Positions 8,778-18,666 of a DNA stretch of 36,087 nt are shown here, piece by piece. The translations under genes were made by a program, and so were the position numbers. Position 1 is the first letter of the stretch; each line of letters starts with the position of its first letter. This stretch comes from a virus. Below the pieces are notes generated by a model that saw only the letters and a list, made by a program, of their open reading frames with translations, made no database searches and was not told the DNA's origin. Where the stretch lies: IMG/VR virus record IMGVR_UViG_3300032222_000102, positions 1-36,087 of that record. One strand, written 5' to 3'.

Positions 8778-9737
8778 TTAGATCGCTGATTTAAACTTCA
8801 CACATAATGATGTGTAAGCTACACCAACACCTAATTTGAATGCTACTCTGTATCTAACTTCGTTAAAATCTTGAGAGTACCAAATCTTGTAGTTCTCTTC
8901 TTCTGCTTCTAAATCAAATGCCATAGCGATATTTGATAAAGTTGTAGCGTAGATGTCACCAGTACCATTCAATCCGTTTACTGCTACTAATTCTACATTA
9001 GTACCTGGGATGATGAAAGTTTGTGTAGCATCACCATCTACTTTATAGTTGTATAAGTTTAATGCTTGATAAGCTAATACTGCTAATCTGTAAACATCAT
9101 TACCTACAAATACTTTTAAATCTTCTGCATCAATGATTTCTACTGGGATAGCTTTGTACACACCATTCAATACACTTACTACATTTGCAGCAGTAATAGT
9201 AGAGATAGGGCCACCAGATACATAACCAGATACATTCGCATTTACTGGAGATCCAGCATCAATGATCTTGATTAAACCATCAAAACGCTTTAAATTCTCA
9301 CTTGTAGAATCTGTATCACCTTGCCATAAACCAATCTCTAATTGCTTAGCGATCATCTTATTTTTTTGCTCTGTAAACTTTGTAGAGAATTCTGCCCATC
9401 CGAAATCTTCATAAGTAGATCCAGCTTTCAAAGCTTCTTGAGTAAAGTAAGCTTCAAAATCTTTAGTACAGATTGCCTCTTCTACTTTAATCTTACCTAC
9501 ATTGATAGTAGCTTGAGAGATAGTAGTAGTACCAGATGCATTCCAACCACAAGCATCAGCTTGAAAGTTTGCTAAAGTAGCTAATTTTGGAACTGCTACG
9601 CTTGATTTTGTCTTAGGTAATAAGATACCACCAGACTTGATCAAAGATTGTGTTTTTGCAGCAAATACTGCTTCGGTCAATAAAGGCGCAATGTCTTGTT
9701 TGGTATATGCGCTTATGCCTGAAAATGATAATGCCAT
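8778..9737 (-). CDS. Major capsid protein
   Basis: The 319-aa product follows a protease and an acidic scaffold and precedes a strong terminator, the usual setting for a major capsid gene. Visible features are an N-terminal helical segment (YTKQDIAPLLTEAVF), a strand region with IKVEEAICTKDFEAYF, a long helix with FTEQKNKMIAKQLEIGLWQG near residue 140, and a beta-rich C-terminal half. This is compatible with an HK97-type fold, which I cannot prove by eye. The leader before the ATG is AT-rich with no Shine-Dalgarno site, as in other well-expressed Bacteroidota genes. Capsid identity is confident; fold class is inferred. Confidence 0.85.
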   Translation of the reverse strand: MALSFSGISAYTKQDIAPLLTEAVFAAKTQSLIKSGGILLPKTKSSVAVPKLATLANFQADACGWNASGTTTISQATINVGKIKVEEAICTKDFEAYFTQEALKAGSTYEDFGWAEFSTKFTEQKNKMIAKQLEIGLWQGDTDSTSENLKRFDGLIKIIDAGSPVNANVSGYVSGGPISTITAANVVSVLNGVYKAIPVEIIDAEDLKVFVGNDVYRLAVLAYQALNLYNYKVDGDATQTFIIPGTNVELVAVNGLNGTGDIYATTLSNIAMAFDLEAEEENYKIWYSQDFNEVRYRVAFKLGVGVAYTSLCVKFKSAI

Positions 9738-9753
9738 TTTATTTAATTTTTAA

Positions 9754-10362
9754 TTATGAACAAATTGATTTTGAAAATTCAGCAAATTCTGCTCTTACAT
9801 CTTTTTTATCTGTAGCAAAAGCATTACTTGTCTTTACACTTGCATCTGGTGCAGCTTGAGGTGCTTCTACAAGCATCTTGCTAATCTGCATCAAGCCTTC
9901 AATAACTTTATTAGCTTGAGTAAGCTTGCCTTCATATTGTGCAAACTTCTCTTCATATGCTTGAAATTTCTCATTAGTAGCTGATTCAAAAGCAGCAAAT
10001 TTTGCGCTCATTTCATCTTCTACTTTAGAAGCTTCTACTTCTACCTCTACTTTTGCCTCAGATTCTGCTGGCTTGATCTCCATGATCACACCATTATCAC
10101 CTAAAACAATCATAGTGCCATCTTCTAGCATATGTTCTCCTACTGGAGCTGGAGCGCCAGCGATAGTTACTACACCACCTACTGCCATCTCTGTAACTTC
10201 TACCATTGTGCCATCCTTTAATTTAGCCTCCATCATTTTTACTGGAGCTGCTTCTGGTGTACCAGAAACTGGTGGCATGGTATCAGCAAAGTTCTCTTCG
10301 CCTTTAACTAATTCTGCAAAGAATTGTTGTACTTGGCTTAAAATTGTTTGTGCATCTTTCAT
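9754..10362 (-). CDS. Capsid scaffold protein
   Basis: The 202-aa product has a central beta-like part (KLKDGTMVEVTEMAVGG), then a Glu/Lys/Ala-rich coiled-coil stretch (about residues 105-165, with KFAAFESATNEKFQAYEEKF), and a short basic C-terminus. Charged helical proteins of this kind between protease and capsid act as internal scaffolds and are removed by the protease during maturation. It starts 21 bases after the protease stop. Assignment is from composition and gene order. Confidence 0.75.
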   Translation of the reverse strand: MKDAQTILSQVQQFFAELVKGEENFADTMPPVSGTPEAAPVKMMEAKLKDGTMVEVTEMAVGGVVTIAGAPAPVGEHMLEDGTMIVLGDNGVIMEIKPAESEAKVEVEVEASKVEDEMSAKFAAFESATNEKFQAYEEKFAQYEGKLTQANKVIEGLMQISKMLVEAPQAAPDASVKTSNAFATDKKDVRAEFAEFSKSICS

Positions 10363-10383
10363 ATTGATTATATATTAAATTGT

Positions 10384-11298
10384 TTAATAAGGTACTTTTA
10401 ATAATTCTGCTAACTCTGCTAGCTTCTGCTCTGCGTATGTTTTCTCTCTATTATCTGGTAAAGCATAATCAAAAAATCCCTCCACGCTGAATCCTTTTAC
10501 TTTACCCTCTTTAATTAATTTCCATGCTTGAGGATTCTCTACATAGAATGATCCAAACCAGCTACCATCCTTTGCATCTTCAAATCCCTCCATAGGTAAT
10601 ACACCTCTAGAGCGATCTACTATAAAACTTTCAAACATTACCAGACCATCTAATCTCATGTCACTATCATGCATCAAGTTTACATTTTGCTGATAGCCTT
10701 TCTTTGCAAATTTGATAGATATATCCTTAATTGTCTCTGGCTTGAAGATCACATAATGCTCACCAAATTTGCTATTATTTCTGTAGATAGGCTCATCTGC
10801 TAACATCAAAGGTCCAGATATAATATGCTTATCTTCATCCTGGATTGCAAAGCTCATGTTAAGGCTTGCAAAATCCTCGTTATTCATTTTACTCTCACAC
10901 CATCTTAGCATAGAATCACCACCCCATAATAAGTAGCTAATAGTGCCACATGCCTCTTTATCATCTGGCTTATAGTATGCCTTTGCTCTACTTAAAAATG
11001 AGTATGTTCTCTTGATAGTCTCTTTAGATAAAGGCTCACCATTCATGATCTGCTGCGCTCTTACTTTGCCTACTTGAGTAGCACATTTATTATTAAGCTC
11101 CTCATTTAATCTGATCCCACGCTCAGCAGCATTCTTTGCAGATTCTGGATAGTCAGTATAGCTATTCTCAGCAAAATCTTGATTAAATACTACAAAATCC
11201 TTTTGAATAGCTGGCTTATCCACCAATGCAATGTATGATACCTCAGCGCTATCACCTAGATCCTCTTGTATTTTTAATTCGTAAATAGGTAAATCCAT
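10384..11298 (-). CDS. XkdF-like prohead protease with an inserted helical domain
   Basis: The 304-aa product starts with a strand pair containing SYIALVDKPAI, a hallmark of XkdF-type prohead proteases. It resumes after residue about 140 with the protease core, including NLMHD (His210), the FESFIVDRSRG strand (222-232) and KVKGFSVEG (Ser271). His210 and Ser271 are reasonable catalytic candidates by family analogy. Residues about 46-138 form an insertion beginning YPESAKNAAERG, with CATQVGKVRA and LLWGGDSMLRW, a helical module also seen in other Bacteroidota phage head proteins. Role: cleaves scaffold and capsid during head maturation. Directly upstream of scaffold and capsid. Confidence 0.75.
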   Translation of the reverse strand: MDLPIYELKIQEDLGDSAEVSYIALVDKPAIQKDFVVFNQDFAENSYTDYPESAKNAAERGIRLNEELNNKCATQVGKVRAQQIMNGEPLSKETIKRTYSFLSRAKAYYKPDDKEACGTISYLLWGGDSMLRWCESKMNNEDFASLNMSFAIQDEDKHIISGPLMLADEPIYRNNSKFGEHYVIFKPETIKDISIKFAKKGYQQNVNLMHDSDMRLDGLVMFESFIVDRSRGVLPMEGFEDAKDGSWFGSFYVENPQAWKLIKEGKVKGFSVEGFFDYALPDNREKTYAEQKLAELAELLKVPY

Positions 11299-11332
11299 AA
11301 TATTAAATATAATTTTTGAGGTATGTGTACTT

Positions 11333-13027
11333 TTAGCTTATTCTAGCTGCTCTATTTAATCTTCTGATTCTCTCCTGGTTACCAGTTACATCACTCTCTA
11401 CCACATATGCTTTAGCTGCAATATTACCAATCTGATTAACTTGAGCTTGATTTAAAGTAGTTACAGATGCTTGAGGTGATAATGGCGCTGCAAAATTGCT
11501 ATTAATATTTTGACCTCCACCTCCACCAGATGATCCTGGCACTTGCACAGATGTGATAGATTTAACTGCCTTTAAACCAGTAGCCACAATAGCTGCTACA
11601 TTGGCAATCTTAGAAATAGTACCAAATGGCTCTGGTAATACAGACTTTGCTCTAATTACCTCAGATGCTCCAATATAAGTATTAATTAAAGCAGATGCCA
11701 CACCTAATGCCTTACCAGCAGCAGTTTGCTCACCTATGATAGATCCTAAAGATTGCATAGCACTTGAGATGTCTAATGCTGCTCCTACTCTGTATTTCTT
11801 TTCATCTTCTGCTAGTTTTATTTTAGCATTAGTAGTCTCCATGTCACTTATTAAAGTGGACTGGTTAAGCTTTATAGTACCATTTTCAAGTTTTTTATTT
11901 AGATCCTCTGTTAGTTCTACTTTTTTCTTTTCATAGAATGCCTTTCTATCAGCATCCATTTTTTCTTTTTCCTTTCTTTCTGTATCAGTTAAACCATCTG
12001 TACCTATGGTTTCTGTACTTAATTTTTTACGCTCTTTTTGTCTTTTTTCATATGCAGCTATCTCTTGTTTTAATAGCTCATCTTGTACTCTTTGCTCCTC
12101 TGCTAGTCTTTCCTCATTAAGCTTTTTTTGCTTTTCTAAAGCTTCTTTTCTTGCTTGATTTCTTTTCTCTAGCTCCTCTTTCTCTTTATCTGTTAATTGC
12201 TGAGCGCCAGATATAAATCCCTTTTGAGCTTCATTATAATTTTTACTAAAATCTGTTACTGAGCTTTTAGCACTTTGCCACGCACCAGCAAAATCACCTT
12301 TTAATATTTTGCCTACTGCCTCACCTACTTTGCCTAAGCTTTGTAAAAAAGCAGACAATGAGCTATAGGCTACCTCAAATGCTTTGCTTACATAAGGCAT
12401 AGCTTTAGTAGCTAGATTTATAAAGCTATCTATTAAAGGCTTCATAGCTCCTAAAATACCATTTAAGATCCTACCAAATTGAGTAGCGATAGGCTCTAGT
12501 TTTTTCATTGCTCCTTCATTCTTTGCAAATGCAGCAGCTAAGCCTCCTACTAATCCTACAAGCAATCCTATACCAGTAGCTTTTAAAGCAGCGCTCCATG
12601 ATGATGTAGCAATCTCTAATTGTCTAATACCTTTACCTAGCATGCCCACTGGTCCATCTGCTTGCTCTAATGCACCAGCAAAATCATTAGCACCAGCTTT
12701 AGCATTTTCAATGCCATCTTCTACATCTCTGATTCTGGCAGATAATTCCTTAAACTCAGCAGATCCAGCAGCAGTTAATTTTAACTGAGCCTTTAACTCT
12801 TTTAATTCTTTAACTGATCCAGCAGCAGCCTTAGTAGTACCATTTAAATAGCCAGATAATTGCTCTATCTCAGTATTTAATCTATTAAATTCATCTGATC
12901 CTTTGGTGGTTTTATCAATCTCTTTTTTGAGATCTTTCATCTCTTCTTTTAACTCACCTATAGTTTTGCCAGAATACTTAGTATTTACTTGTATCTCTGC
13001 TGCTATCGTTGTCTTTTTATTTGCCAT
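11333..13027 (-). CDS. Tape measure protein
   Basis: The 564-aa product is mostly helical. Residues 20-120 are coiled coil with repeated LKEL and KELSARI heptads. Residues about 145-170 form a hydrophobic segment (KATGIGLLVGLVGGLAAAF), and a second weakly hydrophobic stretch follows. Residues about 270-400 are a highly charged Lys/Glu coiled coil. The C-terminus is Ala/Gly-rich with a Gly run. This is the standard make-up of tape measure proteins, which set siphophage tail length and enter the membrane during DNA delivery. At about 0.15 nm per residue it predicts a short tail near 85 nm (inference). It follows the tail-tip gene. Confidence 0.85.
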   Translation of the reverse strand: MANKKTTIAAEIQVNTKYSGKTIGELKEEMKDLKKEIDKTTKGSDEFNRLNTEIEQLSGYLNGTTKAAAGSVKELKELKAQLKLTAAGSAEFKELSARIRDVEDGIENAKAGANDFAGALEQADGPVGMLGKGIRQLEIATSSWSAALKATGIGLLVGLVGGLAAAFAKNEGAMKKLEPIATQFGRILNGILGAMKPLIDSFINLATKAMPYVSKAFEVAYSSLSAFLQSLGKVGEAVGKILKGDFAGAWQSAKSSVTDFSKNYNEAQKGFISGAQQLTDKEKEELEKRNQARKEALEKQKKLNEERLAEEQRVQDELLKQEIAAYEKRQKERKKLSTETIGTDGLTDTERKEKEKMDADRKAFYEKKKVELTEDLNKKLENGTIKLNQSTLISDMETTNAKIKLAEDEKKYRVGAALDISSAMQSLGSIIGEQTAAGKALGVASALINTYIGASEVIRAKSVLPEPFGTISKIANVAAIVATGLKAVKSITSVQVPGSSGGGGGQNINSNFAAPLSPQASVTTLNQAQVNQIGNIAAKAYVVESDVTGNQERIRRLNRAARIS

Positions 13028-13050
13028 TTCTTATATAAATATTATCTTAA

Positions 13051-16000
13051 TTAACAATCTCCGCACGCTTCTATAGGTACTGCACTATTTGCTGATCCGT
13101 TTCTCCTAAACTTCCTATATTTAAATACACCGCTTATTCTTTGATTTAACCAGAATTCATCATCTGGTAGCATATCTGCCCAAACTGCACTAGGCATACT
13201 AATTACTTGAGTACAATCGCACATATTAGTACCTACTACTTGTACTGAAATTGCACCATACTCACCACCAGCGCAAACCTCTGCTGATCCTATAAGAGAT
13301 GCTCTAGCAGTAAAAGTAGCAGTAGTATAGCCACATGATGGTGAATTAGCCTGGATCAATGCACCTACACCAGTAAAGCCATAAGTAGAAGAGCATGGAT
13401 TATTATCTATAGTTCTTTGATGTAGATCATATCCCATACATATAGTATTTGATCCATCATTAACATAGTTAGGTGCAGTATTACATGGTACACTTGATGG
13501 CGCAGTATTGCCTACATTAGTACCATTTACTTGGTAATTTAAGTAAGTAGCTGAGCATATATTCAAATCTCTATATACTATATAATTCGTACATCCTATA
13601 CAAGTAGTAAAGTTTTGATTAACCCAGTTAGCACTATAATTACAAGAATCATCTACTGGTGCAGTTGTACCCTGGTCCTCACCACCTACATAGTAATGCA
13701 AGTAAGTAAGAGAGCATGGATTAGTATTTCTATAAACGATATACTCAGTACATCCCCAGCATGTAGTGTAACCCTGGCTAGTTAAGATAGGTGATCCATT
13801 ACAATCACCACTAGCTGGCGCAGTATTACCCACATTCACACCACCTCTAAAATAATTATTATAAGTAGCAGAGCATGGATTAGTATCTCTATAAACTAAG
13901 TAATTTTGACATGCATAGCAAGTATAATAACCCTGGCTTGTTAAGTTTGCAGTATAATTACATGCACCATTGCTAGGAGCAGTATTACCTACATTAATAT
14001 TATTTACTCTGTAATTATTATAAGTAGCAGAGCATGGATTAGTGTCTCTATACACTAAATAAGTCACACACCCAGAGCATGTATTATACCCCTGGCTAGT
14101 CCATTGAGCAGTAGTTACACACGCACCATTTGATGGCGCAGTATTGCCTACATTCACTCCATTCACTCTATAATTATTATAGCTTGGAGAGCATGGATTA
14201 GTGTCTCTATAAACTAAGTATGTATTACAATTTGAGCATGTATTATACCCCTGGCTAACCCAGTTAGGTACAAAATTACAAGTGCTTTCTAATGGTGCAG
14301 TATTACCTACATTCACTCCGTTTACTCTGTAATTATTATAGGTAGGAGAGCATACATTAGTATCTCTATACACTAAAGAATCCACACAATTATAACAGCT
14401 ATAATAACTTTGGCTGGTCCATTGTGCAGCAGTATTACAAGCTCCGTTTGTAGGAGGTGTAAGGCCCACATTTACCCCATTAACTCTATACTCATTAAAA
14501 GTAGCAGAGTAAGGATTCACATCCCTATAAACTATGTAAGTATTACAAGATACACAAGTATTATAGTTTTGAGATGCAAATATAGGAGTACTATCATAAG
14601 TAGCTATATTTTTCTCTATTACTCTTAATAACTCAACCTTTGTAAGATCATTAGCCTCTGGTGTAAAATCTACCACTTTGCTTAATCTGTATAAGCCTCC
14701 ATCTATATGCACATATCTACCAAAGTCAAGATCGAAAATATCTTGATCTGTAAGCTTAAAATATCCAGTTAATAATCTACTATCCTTATCTGTGATCTCA
14801 GCTAAATAAGTAGAGTAGTATGTATTAAATAAGTTATTACTTAGATCACCAGTAGCCAATGTAAAATAAAGCTGCTGAGGCGCACCAAAGTTAATATCTT
14901 GAGTAGGAGCATCTGGATCATCTAAATGTCCAGCATAAAGATAATCTGTTCTAGATGTCAAGCTTGTAGCTCCGTTATAAATAGTCCATGATGTAACACC
15001 AGTTTGATATGATGTCTGCATGATACGCACATTATGATCCATTGGATCCTCTTTAGTATTCTCATTAGACTTTTTATAAATCGCTGGAAATACTTTATCT
15101 TGACCAGTTGCACCATATAATACAGATGCACTAAAGATAACCTCTACTTGTTCAGTATCCTTAACAAATTCAAGACCATTATCGTAGATCCTATCACCAT
15201 ATCCCTCACTATATTTTTTACGATATTCTTCATTGTAGTAGTCGTTATCTTGTTTATATTTTAAATTGTAATATCTAGCATTTATCTCACTCATTGGCTT
15301 TTGCTTGATCACCTTCTCTCTATCAAGCTTATTACTCCAATCTACCTGGCTACCATCCCAGAAATCCACATAAGGTGAGATAATTAAATGATTAGTTTTA
15401 TATTTATCCTCAGTCACCAAAAGATTAAACATCTTCAATATAGAGATAAAGAAATCTTTTTGAAATATACCTTTAGGAATAGTATTATTGATCTGTAATG
15501 ATTCACCATAGTTAATAGGCACTAAACTACTTGTAGTAGTCGTAATATCAAAAGCACCATCTAGCACCTCCATCTGATAGCTTACTGATCCGCTCCATTC
15601 TACAGATACTTGCAAAGTATCGCCATTATTTAATGTATTATTTGTAACTGATAAAGTAGCACCAAAATAGTTAGTGCTAAAACCAGTACCAATAAAATAA
15701 CTAGCTATGGTAGTGCCATTCTTTTTAAGCTTTATAGTAGCTGGATTACCTAGCACCCAAATACCATTTAATCTAAAATTTAAATTTACTGCTTTAGATG
15801 TACCAGTATAAGTAAATAAAGTATTTGAGCTGGTCAAAGTAAAACTACCTAATGTAGTAGCTACAAAGCTTAAATTAAAAGCAGATCCAGATGCAGCATA
15901 TTGCTTTAGCTCTGGTGTAGCTTCTAATTGAGTATTACTATTCTTTTGCAGAATAGCCTGGTTATTTGGTATAATTAATCTCTTGAATTTTGCCTCGCTG

Positions 16001-16644
16001 AAAAATGGGCATTCGTATGTATATCCAGATCCAGCAAAAATCTTATCTAGATATTCTTTTACATATAAGGCTGGCTTAAATGTATTGAATTGAAAGTCTT
16101 TTTTTGCAGTACCATATGCACCAGTACTTACATTACCATAATCTATCAATGGATAGCAGTACCCAGATCCTGGTGTATTAGTCCAGCTACCAACAATGCT
16201 AGATACATTATAGGTATGATCATATGCACTAAAATCTAGATCCTCTAGTCTCTTATTACCTAATGCAGTAACAAATCCACCTAGCTCACCAAATATCGCA
16301 CATTCATACTCCACTGCATCACCATTTTGTATGATCTCTATTAATCTTAATACTCCCTTCATAATTTGCAGGCCATTTAATTCTATTCTAGCATTTGCAT
16401 TAACGGCAGCATTAAAATTATATAATACATTATCAGCAGTAGGATTATAGAAATTAGCACTATTAAACTCAAAAATGTTACCTAATAATTTATTATTATT
16501 AGTAGTGCCAGGTAGTACGATAGTCTTAGTAAATGATGTACTCTTGCTATCTAGATTTTGTAGATCATCAATAGCATAAGTAATCTGGTTACTAAGACCT
16601 TCTGTTAAATCAAGCTCATATCCCTCTATAAATATTCTAGTCAT
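13051..16644 (-). CDS. Tail tip / baseplate protein with Cys-rich C-terminal repeats
   Basis: The 1197-aa product begins with a domain (MTRIFIEGYELDLTEGLSNQ) and a KSTSFTKTIVLPGT motif, typical of a Bacteroidota phage tail-tip family that acts like Tal or a baseplate hub. Residues about 1-680 are mixed beta structure. From about residue 688 seven 53-aa repeats follow, each with TSQGYxTC, CxxYLVYRDTNPCS, NNYRVNGVNVGNTAP and a closing Cys, then one decayed repeat and a unique Cys-rich end (stopping in ACGDC). The repeats look like extracellular adhesion modules; four or so Cys per repeat suggest disulfides or metal. It lies between the distal-tail-like gene and the tape measure gene. Confidence 0.8.
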   Translation of the reverse strand: MTRIFIEGYELDLTEGLSNQITYAIDDLQNLDSKSTSFTKTIVLPGTTNNNKLLGNIFEFNSANFYNPTADNVLYNFNAAVNANARIELNGLQIMKGVLRLIEIIQNGDAVEYECAIFGELGGFVTALGNKRLEDLDFSAYDHTYNVSSIVGSWTNTPGSGYCYPLIDYGNVSTGAYGTAKKDFQFNTFKPALYVKEYLDKIFAGSGYTYECPFFSEAKFKRLIIPNNQAILQKNSNTQLEATPELKQYAASGSAFNLSFVATTLGSFTLTSSNTLFTYTGTSKAVNLNFRLNGIWVLGNPATIKLKKNGTTIASYFIGTGFSTNYFGATLSVTNNTLNNGDTLQVSVEWSGSVSYQMEVLDGAFDITTTTSSLVPINYGESLQINNTIPKGIFQKDFFISILKMFNLLVTEDKYKTNHLIISPYVDFWDGSQVDWSNKLDREKVIKQKPMSEINARYYNLKYKQDNDYYNEEYRKKYSEGYGDRIYDNGLEFVKDTEQVEVIFSASVLYGATGQDKVFPAIYKKSNENTKEDPMDHNVRIMQTSYQTGVTSWTIYNGATSLTSRTDYLYAGHLDDPDAPTQDINFGAPQQLYFTLATGDLSNNLFNTYYSTYLAEITDKDSRLLTGYFKLTDQDIFDLDFGRYVHIDGGLYRLSKVVDFTPEANDLTKVELLRVIEKNIATYDSTPIFASQNYNTCVSCNTYIVYRDVNPYSATFNEYRVNGVNVGLTPPTNGACNTAAQWTSQSYYSCYNCVDSLVYRDTNVCSPTYNNYRVNGVNVGNTAPLESTCNFVPNWVSQGYNTCSNCNTYLVYRDTNPCSPSYNNYRVNGVNVGNTAPSNGACVTTAQWTSQGYNTCSGCVTYLVYRDTNPCSATYNNYRVNNINVGNTAPSNGACNYTANLTSQGYYTCYACQNYLVYRDTNPCSATYNNYFRGGVNVGNTAPASGDCNGSPILTSQGYTTCWGCTEYIVYRNTNPCSLTYLHYYVGGEDQGTTAPVDDSCNYSANWVNQNFTTCIGCTNYIVYRDLNICSATYLNYQVNGTNVGNTAPSSVPCNTAPNYVNDGSNTICMGYDLHQRTIDNNPCSSTYGFTGVGALIQANSPSCGYTTATFTARASLIGSAEVCAGGEYGAISVQVVGTNMCDCTQVISMPSAVWADMLPDDEFWLNQRISGVFKYRKFRRNGSANSAVPIEACGDC
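13471..14583 (-). repeat. Seven tandem 159-bp units encoding Cys-rich modules in the tail tip gene
   Basis: The coding DNA for the tail-tip C-terminus contains seven repeats of 159 bp (53 aa) plus a decayed eighth unit below 13470. The core YRDTNPCSxxYNNYRVNGVN recurs with few changes, and units 3 and 4 are most alike. Divergence rises toward both ends, as expected when arrays expand from the centre by unequal recombination. Confidence 0.9.
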
Positions 16645-16645
16645 A

Positions 16646-17779
16646 TTATCTTAATTGGCTATATCTTTTAGTATTCATCTTTACATCTAACTCTAATACT
16701 CTTAATCTATTATTCACATACTTGCTAATCTCAAAGTTATTTAATGCGATAGTTACTGGGTAATAATATCCATCTATCTCCATATAAATCTGAGGTGAGT
16801 AGATTAACTCTTCTAGCCATTCATACTCTGCATCTGTAGGTGCATCCATAGTCAATCTCCACACATAATCACGCTGATTCAAGTAATTAACTTTACCAGC
16901 ATTATATTTATTATTTGTGTTATAATATGTCACACTATTAGATCCTAATGTATAGTCTCTCTTCTCAAATTCTTTCCTATCTACATTAAGATTCAATCTG
17001 CTTGCCAAACCAAATTTAGCAGTATCAAACATGCCTAATCTATTCATAAAATGTAGATTATAGCTAGTGTACTTTGGATTGCAGTCTAAGTAAATAGTAA
17101 ATACAGATGTACCAATAGTAGCAGTATAATACTTAACGCTACTGGTAATAATTGTAGTAGATTTATTTAATGCTGGTGATCCTATATTAAGCTCAGCAAA
17201 TGGCTTAACACCACCTAGATTAAATGTAGTGCTAGTGATCTGTGTATTATTATGGTTATATGTTACAATAGTCAAACCAGATACATCCTTAGCACCAATG
17301 AATATATTATCACCTATGCTTGCATTGATCTTAGATGGTCTGGTAGTCATTGCTTTATTGTTATATGCAGTAATATCTGATACTCTTCTCTTTAATAAAG
17401 GAGCGCTCCAATTATATGCAGTCACATTGCCACTTACTAAGTTTAAATATGTTACACCGCTATATTCTTCACCGATTCTATATTGATAAGTCTGAGCTGC
17501 CTGGCCACTTACATTAGGCTCAGATGTCAATATGTTATCTGTAGGCTCAAACCATTCATAGGTCATTGTATTACGCACAATAGGTCCAGCATCAAAGTAC
17601 CCCTGGTTATTAGATGGCTCTGGGTAAATCTTGACCCTAGATTGCTGCACACCTCCTACAAATACATCAAATACATATCTAAAATCTGTTACACCAGTTA
17701 CGCTCGTATTAAATACATGCCATAAGGCATCCTGGCATGTCGGTGTACCAGATGGATATGCTAAATTACTTATTGCCAT
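16646..17779 (-). CDS. Distal-tail-like structural protein
   Basis: The 377-aa product is rich in beta-type sequence with Asn, Thr and Tyr. It starts with a module containing WHVFNTSVTGVTDFRYVFDV and ends with a compact part (DAEYEWLEELIYSPQIYMEI, then YYPVTIALNNFEISKYVNN) that looks like the strand-rich belly of distal tail (Dit) or baseplate proteins. Its stop lies one base from the ATG of the tail-tip gene, and Dit-like genes normally precede tail-tip genes. The function is inferred from this position; I do not recognise a named domain. Confidence 0.6.
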   Translation of the reverse strand: MAISNLAYPSGTPTCQDALWHVFNTSVTGVTDFRYVFDVFVGGVQQSRVKIYPEPSNNQGYFDAGPIVRNTMTYEWFEPTDNILTSEPNVSGQAAQTYQYRIGEEYSGVTYLNLVSGNVTAYNWSAPLLKRRVSDITAYNNKAMTTRPSKINASIGDNIFIGAKDVSGLTIVTYNHNNTQITSTTFNLGGVKPFAELNIGSPALNKSTTIITSSVKYYTATIGTSVFTIYLDCNPKYTSYNLHFMNRLGMFDTAKFGLASRLNLNVDRKEFEKRDYTLGSNSVTYYNTNNKYNAGKVNYLNQRDYVWRLTMDAPTDAEYEWLEELIYSPQIYMEIDGYYYPVTIALNNFEISKYVNNRLRVLELDVKMNTKRYSQLR

Positions 17780-18422
17780 TTCTCTTATTTATTCTTTCAA
17801 ATGTTATTACTATATCAGTCTCTAAGGCTTCCGCCATTTTGACCTCAAAATCTCTAAATGTCTCATTAAAGGCATCTGTGAAATAGTTAGTAGTCTTGAT
17901 ACCAAAACGCTTAATAAGATAAGCTAGCGTATCTACTTGCCTATCTATTAATGTCTTTTTTTCTGCAAATCTCACACCCTTCCTCTCACCACCTATTCCT
18001 AATGCTTTGTCATTCATCACACTACTCACCTTAGCCTTTCCACTTAATATATATCTTTTTAGTGATGCTCTGCCTGATTCTGGCATGCCATAATTCTTAT
18101 ACTGATAAGGTGATCCTGGCGCATTGGCACTTGATCTTACACCTTTTACCCCTTCATTTGGATAATCATAATAATCCAGCATCCTTAATCTAAAGATAGT
18201 AATGCCATTCTCATTAACTATCTCTGGGATCATATTGCTCAATAATTCACCAGATGCAGTTAATGATTTTGCCTTAGCGAATTTGTCTATATTAGTCAAT
18301 AGAGTAGCGCCATACTGCTCTATAACTCCATTTACTACACCAAATTCGGTTATATCTTCACCACCAAAATCAGCTCCACTAGCTAAAGCTTCTCTTTGCG
18401 CTCTGTTGATATTGATACTCAT
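17766..18422 (-). CDS. Conserved phage protein, possibly gp10-like tail completion
   Basis: The 218-aa product belongs to a family I recognise from Bacteroidota phages. It has an early EFGVVNGVIEQYG block and a central MLDYYDYPNEGVKGVRSS block. An NAPGSPYQYKNYGMPESGR block follows, and the end reads LIKRFGIKTTNYFTDAFNETF. The APGSPY plus FGIKTTNYF layout resembles HK97 gp10-type proteins, where a C-terminal helix contacts the tail end. It overlaps the frameshifted chaperone end by 44 nt and the distal-tail gene by 14 nt. Role in neck or tail completion is tentative. Confidence 0.55.
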   Translation of the reverse strand: MSININRAQREALASGADFGGEDITEFGVVNGVIEQYGATLLTNIDKFAKAKSLTASGELLSNMIPEIVNENGITIFRLRMLDYYDYPNEGVKGVRSSANAPGSPYQYKNYGMPESGRASLKRYILSGKAKVSSVMNDKALGIGGERKGVRFAEKKTLIDRQVDTLAYLIKRFGIKTTNYFTDAFNETFRDFEVKMAEALETDIVITFERINKRNGNK

Positions 18423-18666
18423 CTACTAGTCTTTTTTGTTTTAAATATGCCAAATCATTTAGGAACTGAATCACCGATAGATCATAAACTGCATCTAAAG
18501 GAATGCCCTCCATCTCAGCTACTTGCTTTGCTGAGTATATCCATCCGAAATTTTCTGTGAATACACTCTCAGCATTTTTAGTCTCTTTTTGTTCTGCCTC
18601 ATCATTTTCATCAGCAAGTCCGAATAAGCCTCTGTATTGTTCGTTAAATCCGCTAAGAGTATGCAA
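18379..18666 (-). CDS. Tail chaperone frameshift extension (gpGT-like C-terminus)
   Basis: This 95-codon frame has no ATG in its first half; its only near start is a TTG inside the U9 slip run. It lies in the -1 frame of the preceding 212-aa gene and overlaps it. Read as a -1 frameshift product, it adds 95 residues after Phe164 of that gene, giving a 259-aa fusion. The segment is acidic early (DENDEAEQKETKN) and contains a helical EGIPLDAVYDLSVIQFLNDLAYLK part. This matches the gpG/gpGT scheme, where the fusion brings tube subunits to the tape measure. It is not likely to be an independent gene. Confidence 0.75.
   Translation of the reverse strand: MHTLSGFNEQYRGLFGLADENDEAEQKETKNAESVFTENFGWIYSAKQVAEMEGIPLDAVYDLSVIQFLNDLAYLKQKRLVDEYQYQQSAKRSFS

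Noticed and set aside
13471-14583. Tandem repeats as a CRISPR array
   Set aside because: Units are 159 bp, in frame, code for similar protein modules and have no unique spacers.
18379-18666. 95-codon frame as an independent gene
   Set aside because: Its only early start is a TTG within the slippery run, and a frameshift from the previous gene explains it better.
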